Assembly (NCBI GenBank): GCA_023634235.1
Contig: JAMKCF010000001.1
Location: 18,114,258 to 18,178,257, forward strand
DNA length: 64,000 nucleotides
Source of the DNA: Pisaster brevispinus
Taxonomy: Eukaryota; Echinodermata; Asteroidea; Forcipulatida; Asteriidae
Reading direction: 5' to 3'
Shown here: positions 50,501 to 62,500 of the stretch, piece after piece
Layout: every line of letters begins with the position of its first letter
How positions within the stretch are numbered: the first letter of the stretch is position 1
Translations under genes and position numbers: made by a program
The notes under the pieces: generated by a model
What the model was told of the DNA's origin: nothing
The model's input: only the letters and a program-made list of their open reading frames with translations
Databases searched by the model: none

Positions 50501-53500
50501 CTGGCAGGCGTTTTGGTTTCAAGGACCGAGATTTATATCCCAATCGTTGACACTTCTTTTTAAAAAAGGTTATGGGCCCGGGAACAATTAAAACACCAAC
50601 TATTAGGGTAATTTAGATACAAGGCATAATTTGTGGGGGTGGGCATTGGATAGAGAATTCGGCCGGTTTTTATGGCAGTCCTTTTGCGGTTAGGTAGGAT
50701 GATTTGTGCAAATTGTTTTTTTTTATTACTTTATCTTATCACTAACTTGCCGTTGGCTCGATACTAAGACAAAACTGTGGAGGATGAATTTATACAATGC
50801 GGTCGACAAGTCGCAAATGTTACTTCCTTAAGTTCCTTTCTCAACAATGTTATTTCCTTTCTAAAATAAGCAACTTATACTTTATTAATACTCCAAAATT
50901 CTTTGCCCTGTTGCTTCCTCGAAGACGGAAATTGTTATAGTTAAGAAAGGAGCCGACGAAACGTGTAAGCATATGCGGTAAGATGTTATTTCCTGTAATT
51001 AATAGTCAAATAAACAAAATATTCATTCACAAAATAAAAGACGGTTGAGTATATTTATTCGTGAGAAACCGCTGCGTGGATTCTGTGGAAAGACATAAAA
51101 GGCATTCCAAATCCCTGAATAATCATTTATTCTGCAATTTGCTAACAATCTGCATCTTCTGAAGTCATCATGGCCGAACTTGCCGAACAACGTCTTTTAC
51201 CGAAGAAGAAACCAGTGCTGCAGTGTGGAACCACTTCGGCCTTGAACCAGATAAACACGGAGCTCCGCGCAACGAAACTGAAGCTGTATGTCGACTTTGC
51301 CGCAAAAAGGTTGCAGCAAAGTACGGCAACACTTCAAACCTCCTTGCCCATCTTCGGGCGAATCATCCTGCAGCCCACGCCCAAGTTGCCAAACCACGAA
51401 ATCGTGCTGCATCACGGACCATTGGAGCATCATCGTCAAGGACCTCATCTGAAAACTCCAAACAACAAGCAACGATCTCAGATGCTTTTGCTCGCTCACA
51501 AAAATACGACGGCAAAGCACGCGCTGGAAAGAGCTGACGGATTCTGTGACGCAAGTTTCTTGCAAAAGAAATGCTTCCCTTCTACACGGTAGAGAAAAGC
51601 GGCTTCAAAGACATGCTGAAAAAATTTGACCGCCAGTACGAGTTGCCTGGACGGAAACACTTTTCAAAAGTTGCTATTCCACAACTTTATGGCAAGGTGA
51701 GATCACGGGTGGCAGAAGAGATGGGAGAGGCAGAATTTTTATCTGCAACTACTGACATGTGGTCCAGCACTACTATGGAACCGTATGAGTCTGACGGTCC
51801 ATTTCATTTCGTCAGACTGGAAGCTTCAGTCGAGATGCTTGGAGAGCTCCTTCTTGCCGGACAACCACACAGCCGACAATCTCGCCAAAGCTCTGCAGTC
51901 GGCCCTTCAAGAATGGGACATCCCCGTAACCAAACTGTCCTGCATCACAACAGACAATGGGGCAAACATTGTGGCTGCCATTAGACAGTTGGGTTGGACG
52001 TGGCTAAACTGCTTCGGACACAACCTCCACTTAGGGGTTAATAAGGGCATAACTGACCACACCCAAAGAACGAGCCGTGCACTTGGGCTATGCCGCTCCA
52101 TTGTCGGATGCTTCTCTCATAGCTGGCTGAAGAAAAGAGACTTGGCGAAAGCTCAGGCCAACTTGAACTTGCCAACACATTCGCTCATCAGGGTAAGTGT
52201 TTCCTTTTTAACAGCGTTTTACAATTTTTTTTATTACGTTAACGTATGACAGAAGAATTTTCTTTAATAGATCTCGCAACTTAGAGCAAGTTCGGGTGCA
52301 AACCTTTTAGTAATTAAATCACGCACGCGTGGCCTGTGGTTCACTCGATCGCATTTATCCGATTGATTCAATATGACAACTCATATATTGGCTCGTAAAA
52401 CAAATAAGCATACTTGCAAAATACAGTGCAATGATAATTATTATCTTAATATTTGACATCGTTTTGGCAAAAAAAAACTACCGTTTATCGTTAAACCAAC
52501 TGTTTGTGTTATTGCAAAAGCTTACAAAATTGTCTCCGCCACGAAACCAAACCGCCATCTTGACAAAGTGACGTAACTTTGTTACTTGACTAGAGAAACA
52601 GTGCTCGGGCCCCCAGTATGTTCCAAATGCATGAGTCTGTCTCTTCACACTTTTAAGTAAATCGCAAAATGATTGGTTCGTCTGCAATCAAATTTGTAAA
52701 CATGAAAAGTTTATTTCGTTTAATTCATTTGATTATGCAGCCACCCCCCCCATGACATGATTAATTTTGGTTGACGGTATAACTAAATATTGACTTTTCA
52801 TTTACAGGACTGTTCCACTCGATGGGGATCAAAGCAGAAGATGGTAGATCGTGTGCTTGAACAGGCACCAGCCCTGCGCCAAGTATTGGGCGAAGACGGA
52901 GCTCACGCCCACCTCGTCCCATCGTGGCAGAATATTAGCGTGTTGGAGGCAATCAACAAGGCGCTGAAACCAGTGGCTGACTTCACAGACATTTTATCCG
53001 GAGAAGATTACGTCACGGTGTCTTCCCTTTTGCCTATGCTTGGGCACCTCTCTGACAATGTGCTTTGTCAGAATCAAGAAGATGAGGGCCTCACAGCAGA
53101 TATCAAAGAAACCATAGCTGCAAAATTGAAGACGATGTATGACTGCGAAGCAACGCAGAATTTGCTCCGGATTTCATCTCTCCTTGATCCTCGCTACCGT
53201 ACAGACCACATCCAGGCAGATTATGTCCAAGAAACAAAGGAAACGGTCATTGACGAAGTATCAGCCATGGCTGTAGCCGGAGAAGCGATCCATGATGAAA
53301 GGGAAGATCAGCAGGAGGAACAAGAAGCGGCCGCGGATCAAACGCAACCGATAAAGCGGAAACGTACACTTGGAGGTCTACTAGGGAAAAAGACAAAGAG
53401 GGAGGATCCAACTTTGTTGTAGAACGCGCTCGTCTTGCACTTGAACGATATCTAGTAATAGATGACGTTGACTGAGATGCCGATCCATTGGTGTGGTGGT

Positions 53501-56500
53501 GTGATCACCAGTTATCAAACCCACTATTAGCCAAATTAGCAAAGAAATACTTGTGCATTTGTGCAACTAGTTCCCCGTCAGAGCGGCTATTTAGCACAGC
53601 AGGACACGTTGTAACCCCAAAACGATCTCTTCTAAAGCCGGATAAAGTTAACATGCTCGTCTTTCTCGCAAAGAACTTGTAAAATAACGTCCTTTCTGCA
53701 AAACAATGGCACCGACCGATGTTTATCCCTTTTTGTTTTAATATAGTGTACTGTGCGTAATGTATAACAAACCAACTTAAGTTGTGAGAAAGAAGTTTAC
53801 AGTTGTCGTTTAATTTAATTGATACATTTGTAAAACCAAACAACCAAAACATTTTTTGAAAACCAAATAAAAGCTACCGATAGTTCGAAAATAGCCTGTT
53901 GTCTTTTTACTTGTCTAATTGCAAAAACTTCATTTTGGTAGCATGGGGAAAAAAAGGCAACCATTACAGAAAAACATCAACTGTGTATTGTTTCTTCTCA
54001 ACAAATAGAGGCAGGTAAACTTTGAAGTGTAAGTGAATTTGATTTTGTGATCACTACAGATTGAAATGAAAGATACCCATTTACTTGTTTAAATTGCCGA
54101 TACAGTTGACAAATGTTTCTTGTGAATCTTGAGTAAAGTTACCTTCAGATGATAAAGCGAGATTCCTTTCGATATGACTTTTCGTTCTTTAATATATGGT
54201 ATTAAAACTAATATTGTGGTTTTCCCCATAGAAAAGTGTTGATCTCGATTATTAAATGCAAAACGCGTTTTCGCGGTCGTAACCAACAACTGTTTCGGTT
54301 GAGCTTGCCATTGATACGACTGTGAAAACACACCCTGTCATTTTGTCTTCTGCAGCCTATCATCAGTAACAAACAACTTACTCTGGCGCGGCGTGCTTTG
54401 TAGTCTGACTATGGTCGCTGGCGCGTTTAACCTAAACCCGCCCCAGTCTGTACCATTATTGAGCGGGGAAGTTTGTCTTTTATAGCTCGTATTGGTGGAT
54501 GCAACGCCGAGATTTAAGTTGTAACTTGCTACCCATACTCGTTTTACTACGGTCGAGACACACGTGCGGCTATAAAGATGCGGCACTGCACTCAATAAGT
54601 GAAAAATGGCCCAAACGAAAGGCTGGTAACACTTGTATTCGTTTGTGTGCAATGGCAATGGCATGGGTACCAACACTCGCACGCAACAGCCATGTGCAAA
54701 AAGCGCAGGCCAAGAAAATACAACCTGCAAACATGATTGCGGCGGCTTTGGAGATTAATATTAGCCAGTAAACTATCGTTTCCCTTCAAGAAATGCAACG
54801 TTGAGGGACCCAAGGTTAGTCGAGGCGAGCCATGTCCATTGGAAATCAGTACTTTTTTGCAAATAGCTGCCAGAGAAGTAATGTTTTTTTGTACCCAATT
54901 CATTTTTTAAAATCCCTTTCTTGTACCCCCACAACCATGACAACCGCACCGTGGGCAGGTGGGTGAACGGCCATGCTTTTCACCGCAGTATCCGTTGATT
55001 TGTTTTTGTTTTTGATGACGTAATAGAAATAGCCCCGCCCAGAAAAGTTCCCGCTAATACCGAATACCGTGGTTTTTTCGTCACGGTATACCGTCAACTT
55101 GAAAATTGAAAACCGCCCAAGCTTACATCATTGTATACATTGTATATCTCTCTGTAAAATAGAAGTGGGTAGCTTAATATTACATCCCTTCCTTAATTAA
55201 ATAATCCTGTCATCGTTACAAATACAATACATGGGGAATGTTTCCTTCAATGTTGTAACTAACTTGTACTCTATAGTCATATGTATCCTCCTATGTTGCC
55301 AAGGGTACTGACTAGCCAGTAGCCTCAGGCAGTATGAATGGAACGGTCCAATGGAACTACATGTACATGTATAATGGAAGATCTTTCTTGGTCATATAAT
55401 GAGTGAAATATATTAGTAAGTGTCTTTCCAAAACAAAAACAAAAAACAACCATAAAAACACATGTAAAAAATTCAGTTATGGATTTGTGCGGTGAATAAA
55501 AAAATTGTGTTCAATGGATTGTACTATTTTACTTTTGCTAGATGCTGAAGGAAATGTTTGAACCTAGAGGAACAGCTGTACTGTCATCAGCTAAACCATC
55601 AACGTCTTCAGCGTCTGCTACACTGTCCACAAAATCAAGTGATCTGATTGATTCATCTGATGAGGTAGATGTTAATTATTTAATATTCCTAACCATCTAT
55701 TCTTCTAAAACAAAATTTTTACTAATTAAATTTGATTGAAAAGCATTACATAGATACTGAATGTCATGTCGTAATTTCTTGAAAGTGTACAATTCACACA
55801 CGACGTATTTACTTAGGAGATTATTCCTGTGTTCAGCTCATGTGAAATCATTTTGTGATAGGTCAGTTCAAATCAAGTGCCCTTTATATGTCACATTTAT
55901 AATGTATATTATTTGCCAAAAAATATTTTGTTCATATGTCAAATAAAAACATGTAAATGCATTTGTTTGTTCCTAGGAATTGGCGTCATCATCATCTGAA
56001 ATGTTTAGAAGTGCTGTAACCCATGATTCATCCACCTACAGCTCAGATACCAAGGTTATTATCGTAGTCTGAATCGGAATTTAGAATAATGAAAACAATA
56101 GAGATTCAACTAAATATAGAATCTAGAAAGTTGATATTGTTTTACAGGAGGCTAGAGGAGTATGTAAATTGTTTACCAGATATATTTTGTGGACCAAAAT
56201 AAATGTTTATTTACTCTAACTCTTTCAACTAAGTTGATATTGCAATAGAAAATTTATATATTAAAAGTTGATTACAATACTTTCACAAGCAACATTCTGT
56301 GGAATAATTTTGCCAAAGTTGTAATAATGTGCAAATACAAAATTAAACCTACTAAGTAAACCAAAATGCAATTTTTTTTACAACTTAACTAGCAGAATTG
56401 ACTATTCAGAAGTTCCATTGTACTGTTTGCTCGAAAAAGCAAAAAGATCAATTTACTTGTAAACAGTATTAGCATAAGAAGTTTGACGTTGTTAGGAAAG

Positions 56501-59500
56501 TACTGTATAAATCTACATGTGCAGAGCTAAATTGGGTTTCTGAAATAGAAACATTGCAAAAAATTTCCATGGGAGTGTCAACATAACACAATATTTTTCC
56601 AAAATTAAAAGATAGTACATGAAAATAAAGAGCTGTAAAATACTTCAAAGTGGGCATTTTCATTACCACAATAAAAAAGAGGGGGTAAAAAACTTACACT
56701 GTTACTTCTATACATAGGCTTGTGGTTTTACAAGCACAACCAACATTTCAATATGTAAATAAGACTGTTTTTGTGCAGGACACATGTACTTTTAATCGAG
56801 GACTTACTAGTAAAATGTTGAAATGACTTGTTTTTTGGGCTACCACAAAATTCTGTTTAATTGCAACCTCTGGAAATACCATGCTGTTTGATTAAATTCC
56901 ATACCAAGTAGGGGTCTCATGATATGATATGATCACAATGCACCACTGTTTGTTTTATTATGAAAAATTTAAGTTTAGGAAATGTTACACTGGAAACAAT
57001 TATTAACACGACAGTAAAAATAGCCCAAAAATTTCTCATATTTTCTTTACACACTATTACTTTGTCATTTTATTGTCAATGTAATGTTATATCCCTATAT
57101 TAAAGTAATTGGCAGCTTTTGTACTGTCGAGTGAACTCTGACAAGTTTGGTCATCAATACAGGGATGCATGTCTTTCCTTAGTGCCATACAAATCAGAAA
57201 ACACTGTTTATATGCAAATATTTTACCTCAACAGTTTTTATTTATTTTTATCAAAGTTGCATGTTCATGTCTAAAGTAAAATTAAACAGCAAAAATATTT
57301 TTGAAAGAAGTACATGTACAATGTACATGAAAAGTGCATACACAAAAATGAAAGTTAATCCAAATCGGGATAGCAGAAGCCTTTGTATTTTCCATCTGGG
57401 TTCGGGTCGGGTATGGATTTGATTCACCGCACAACATGGCAGTGGAACTTGACGGTAAGCCACATGTCGATACTTCCTGGAGATTATAAAGAATTTAATA
57501 AACAGAAAAATATAAGTACCAAGTAAGTAAACTTGTGAATTTACTATACTAGTTCATACTGCAATACAGTGTAGCCATTTATTTTGCGGAATCAATCAAT
57601 CTATCTTAATATTTCTATCTTAATACATGTAATCTTGTTGACCATACAAACAATACTATAAAAATGGAAGGAGTCAGTTTTAACTTTCTGTAGAGTTATG
57701 TAATTTTATTATGATTTTTTTATGATCTGATTCTATGTTCTATTTAAAGTTGTACAGTGTACATGTTTATTTACAGCATGGTGTATATGGAGACAAAACA
57801 CAATGTCTTTTGTTGAACTTTTTCAATGTACAACACTGGTAATATTATTAAACAATTAAGAGTTTTAAACATACAATCACTTTTGTCTTAAAACACTACT
57901 TACTTGTCAACTATTCCCTGTATGTCCCTTCTTCCATATTGAGCTTGGTACTGTAAATGTGCAGTCTGCAGAACTGCAAGATGCAAACAGCAGGCTTCGA
58001 ACCATTCATGCTGGCTGATACACTGGTCCTGAGCATCCAGGTTGATCCTCAAATCTGTCATTTTTGTGCGAATTGCATCAACCTCTTTACAGCAAATACA
58101 ATTTGAAATATCAGGTTGCATGATGCAATGTCCACAAGTACACCTGGATATAATAAGGGGGAGAGGAGAAACAACCTTAACATTGTGATGTGTGCAAATA
58201 CTTTTTGTGAAGTTCATTTACAAATAAACCTCACAAAAACAAGTTTTAATTTTACTAAAACTAGGATTACTTTATTCATTAACTTTTAATATTTATATAT
58301 AAATATGCTTTTGTTATTTTATTTATTATTATTTTTTGGGGGAGGGGGTAAGTTTCCTTTTTGTTATTTGTAAGCCTATACAAGTGTAGGCTTATGCATG
58401 GGTCCTTGTGGGAAAACAACGGAACGATGGACCCCACAAGGTATTCTTCATTTAACTTGGACCCAAAAGAGGAATTCTTTAGAAAAAGGAATAATAGGAC
58501 AGCAATAGCAGGACCCCACAAACCGGATCCATAAGGGTGGGGTGTGTGCCCCAACACATGCCAACTTAAAGGGTACACTACATTTAACAATTGATTAATT
58601 GAACAATACTACCCAGTGTGGACCTGAGAACAAAAGAGGTCCACATAATGTAGGGATCTGAAGCACTATGTGGACTTACACACGTCCACACAACGTTATT
58701 TGCAGTGTTGATGAATAGGATTTTCCTTAAGTGTACAGAACAAAGGAATGTCCACACAACGACTGCAAAACAAGACTGTGTACCTGAGTTTGTTTTCACA
58801 TTCAAACCGGGGACCTATAACAAAAGAGGGACAATAGGAGGTCCCCGATTGGAGGTGTTTACACACTTGTGTGTGTGTGTGTGGAGGGGGGAGGGGAACT
58901 TGATCCCAATATTTCACATCTTTGAATGATTAGACCATGTACATGTAGTAAGTAACTATTTTAGGATTTCACCCATGCATTGCGTCAAAACATTTATCAA
59001 AAATTACTTTTAAACTTTGATGGTAAAAGGGTGCACTAAAATTAAATACCACACTGGATAGGAATACTGCGTAAGGTGATAAACAAGTTATTTTGCACAT
59101 TCTGGGGTCGAAATACCAACCTAGCTTACATTACTAATGCGGTCAAAACAATGTTTGATTTTTGAATGGAGCCTGATAATTAATTCACCCATAATAAGAA
59201 AGCCTATAAAACTCAAGTCAAAGCAAAACAGTTTTCTACATCTATTTTCTTTTCTTTTTTAATTAAAATTATTCAATTAGTACTAGTACTAGTACTTTTT
59301 TAGTAGCAGTGGTGAAAATATACATAATTATTAAACTTTTTTCATCATGAACATGTTCTCTCTGAACAGTACAAGTAGGATGTACTAGTGTAAAACATAC
59401 TACTACTAAGCACTATTATGACTATCATTCACTACGTAAACTATGCCTGTACAATTCACACGTGTGTGATGATCCATGTGTGTACTGGCAGTGGCATGAA

Positions 59501-62500
59501 GGTACCCATGTAGTCAATCGGCAAAATTCACCGGGCAATGCGAAGGATTATTTTACAAACCCAATAGTTAGTGTAGAACTAGACCCAGTGGCTTAAAAAA
59601 CGCCTACTGGCTTCTTGATATGTCTAAGATGCAACATCAGTCATTTAATTGTACTCACGATCATGTTTTGTACTCCGAATTGACGATTTTTTAAAGTCAA
59701 TATGAGCTGAGAAACCATCCATCACGATCCATATCTCGCATGTATCGACGGGTGCCCTGCCTCAACAACCGCGTAGTTTACATGGTTGAGGCAGGGCACC
59801 CGTCTGAAAAGCAGGCGGTTGTTTTTATAAGCTTTTTTGTTGGGTATTTTTTTCATTGAGCCATTTTTTGTGGCTTGGTGTGGTGAAATCTTAGCAAATT
59901 GAGGTTTAACAATTGAGTGTACTATTAATTCCTGGGGCTAAGTACGACCACAGATGACAAAATTTCGAAAAAACGAGTACAGCGCCCCAGTTAGTGGGTC
60001 TATTCTAGACTAACTACACTAGACTCTAGTGAATATTTAGAACTACGCTACGTTGGGCTACGTCGGTTTTTAAAATGAAATCAAGTCAAAATTTGAACCA
60101 CCTTCACTAAATAAAAAACCAGGAATGTATTAGAATTCCGGCCTCTACTCACTAGTCTGTGTTTAAAAGACGATCGTTGTCCTAATCGGATTCCTCTTCG
60201 TTGTCATCTTCCCCGCCTTGGCCTACCGGGGCTATGGGCTCGAACCTGTACGGTTCTGCACCACGGACTTCGTCGTAATGCTTTATCGTCTTCGACTTCG
60301 TCGGCAGCCCGTTCAGGCAAACTGAAATTGCTGGAATCACTACCAGAATAAATACTGTCGCTACTACTGTCACCGATGGCATCCTCTGTTTACACTGTGA
60401 GCTTCCCAAGAACTGTCACTTTCAGCCATGGTGAAATATGCAGGAGAATTCGTGAAACAAGCCTAAGCGAAGGGAAAGTAGTGGCTTCCTTCACGCCGTT
60501 GTGTATGACAACACAAGACCTATACCACCCTGTGACGTCACGCAGTGTTTGCGGAAGCTGTGCACAGGGACTCTACGTGGGGGGTCTTTTCGAGATTCGG
60601 AGTGGCGAGTGCAAAAAAATGGGTCTGTAAAAGTTGTTTTTTTGGCATGAACAAAAGAGCCAACTCTTTGGGTTTTTTTATGTGACATAATGAAGTATCA
60701 TTCTACAGTTTTATTATAAAAGGGAACCGCAGCACAAATCGCTCTAGTAACACTTTAAGTACGGCACATTTCGTCTTTTTATGCTAATGAGGATCAGTTT
60801 ACAACCGAAACCCTAGACATTTTTATTTTAGGGGCTTATTTTTTCCTAGATTGAAATGTGCCCATGAATTTGTCAGTGTTATATTCAAAAAGAAAAACTA
60901 CACAAAGAGAAATTCTCTAATGAAAAAGTGGGGGAAAAATGTATTTGTTGACCCGCATACCATGCATACTGCAGAAAAGCTTTAATAACTTGTCGCCTAG
61001 ATTTTTATAGCAACCTATCTAATGACTACGTGTACCAGACTCCTAAATCGCTTAACTCCAGCGTATCCAAAACTCAGCTGCAAGACTAGTCACTCTCTCG
61101 AATCCATGTTGAAATCATGTAAACACATATTATCCCCTATTCCACTAGCTCCTAAAGTGGCAGATAATCTACAAGACCCTTCTCCTAATTTACAAATGTC
61201 TTCGTGGTCTTGGCCCTACTTACCTCCAGCAATTAATCCATAAGTACGAACCTCAAAGAAATCTCCGATCAGGCTCACAATCCCTGCTCAGCTGTTATTC
61301 ACCTCCGTTTATATCTGTACAAATGTTTCAGGACGCAGAACAGATTCTTAAGAAGTCAGTGACAGGAAGGAACATTTTGAAAAGCTTGAGTGATAACAGG
61401 TGTCTGACCAAGTCAAACAGATTCAAGATGACAGCAGTATTCGTAACTCAACTGATCGAAACACATGGCTTTAAGTAAGTAACAGCATGGTAATAGTAAG
61501 AACTGTTTAATTTAAACTTAACAAAAGTACATGATCTAGCTGCTTCCTTAATCTTACTTTTTTACTGAAACAGTACTTGATACCAATGATTGTAATTAAG
61601 CCCTTTTGACACGACGGCGTAAAGGATACAAATGTGAGATATTCGTATCTTGCATAGTTTTCAAGCCTTGCAAGTTTTTTGGACAAGGTCGACAACATCC
61701 AGCCATAAAGGCTCTTTCTACTACAGGAGAGATTCAGTTCTGAGCTGGTCAAGACCCCCAGGCTACCCAAGATCATCCTGGACATAAGAACTGGGATGGC
61801 CTAGCTTGTGGAACGAGCCTGTATGATGCGAGCACAGGAGATCGTTGCGACAACCATGTTGTCTCTGCGGTTGAGTATGTGAGTTGCAGTAGTTAAAAAC
61901 ATTTCTTTTCACACTTCCATTTCATTCCATTTATTTCTGACAGGCCAAGTGCTCATGAAAAGCAGTTGATGGCAGAGAGCATCGTTGAAGCATTCCCTTT
62001 CCTGAAGGACACAGAAGGGACTGGATATGTGAGTCTAATTCTTAAAAATAAACATAAGCACCCTCTGTTAAACCTATCATCTTTTTGAAAAGTGTAGTTA
62101 TGTTCAGCTACAATGTATCTAAACAGTTATTCTGCTATTATAGTCAAGTTCTTAATGTACCTTCGTTCAATGTTTTCGAAGGTTAAGGATCTACAATATT
62201 TCCATTTTATCCAAGGTAATTTGTGCGACCATTTTGGATTTTAAAGATGGAAGGGGTGGAGTCCAGTCCCCACCCCTACATCTTGTGTTTTCTTCACTTA
62301 TAACTTGTATAGTCACTATTGCGATGCAACAATTTTATTGTAAATTTATTGCAGGATGCCTGGTATACAAAGGGTGCTAAAGATCGTCCAGCCACTGGTT
62401 ACTTAGAGGAGAGACTTCGCTACGTTCGTAAAACCATGATCAAATCACACCTCACTGTGCCCGAAACAGATGATGAAGACATTCCAGGATGTAGTCAGGG

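Larger units (their letters stand above)
49287..55125. mobile_element. hAT DNA transposon, 5,839 bp, with exact 8-bp target duplication
   Basis: Seen: catcattg stands at 49,279-49,286 and again at 55,126-55,133. Between them the ends are a 17-bp perfect inverted repeat, TAAGCTTGGGCGGTTTT. The subterminal 130 bp on the left and 70 bp on the right are packed with taccg/cggta words in both orientations, as expected for hAT transposase binding sites. A BED-hAT transposase relic lies inside. An 8-bp duplication is diagnostic of hAT. The perfect duplication and ends suggest the insertion is not very old, yet the transposase is broken, so it was probably mobilised in trans or decayed fast. Confidence 0.95.
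57355..60429 (-). pseudogene. P2X7-receptor-type intracellular domain protein, three exons, broken
   Basis: Seen on minus: exon 1 (60,429-60,153) starts MAESDSSWEAH, is acidic and Ser-rich, and carries the family word PYRFEP, with two frame changes and TAG at 60,182-60,184; it ends RLLNTD before a donor GTGAGT. Exon 2 (58,143-57,904) reads CTCGHC, CICCKE, CISQHEWFEACC, VLQTAHLQYQAQYG. Exon 3 (57,476-57,355) reads YRHVAYRQ, then after a frame change and a TGA, DGKYKGFCYPDLD and TAA. The Trp expected before CTCGHC is split TG|G in the family; here TA|G makes a stop. Known: this Cys-rich zinc-binding domain forms the cytoplasmic ballast of vertebrate P2X7; stand-alone versions occur in invertebrates. 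No ion-channel part precedes it. It faces inward from the right arm of the TTAA element. Confidence 0.82.
46810..60754. mobile_element. TTAA-flanked two-gene DNA transposon (THAP gene plus P2X7-domain gene), with nested insertions
   Basis: Seen: TTAA at 46,806-46,809 and 60,755-60,758 directly flanks a perfect 19-bp terminal inverted repeat, AGTGTTACTAGAGCGATTT. About 205 bp in from the left end and 212 bp from the right lies the same block, CGTGACGTCACAGGGTGG, in inverted orientation (47,015-47,032 and 60,525-60,542). Inward-facing start codons follow at 342 and 325 bp from the ends: a THAP-domain gene on plus (47,152) and a P2X7-type C-terminal-domain gene on minus (60,429). Removing the nested hAT and TTAA element leaves about 6.7 kb. 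A TTAA target and a THAP domain fit Kolobok-like elements, but no DDE core was found. Alternative: two independent insertions in opposite orientation; the matching terminal and internal layout makes one element more likely. Confidence 0.68.

Noticed and set aside
57251..57463. Minus-strand frame MAYRQVPLPCC... as a separate small gene
   Set aside because: It is the third exon of the P2X7-domain gene read partly in the wrong frame.
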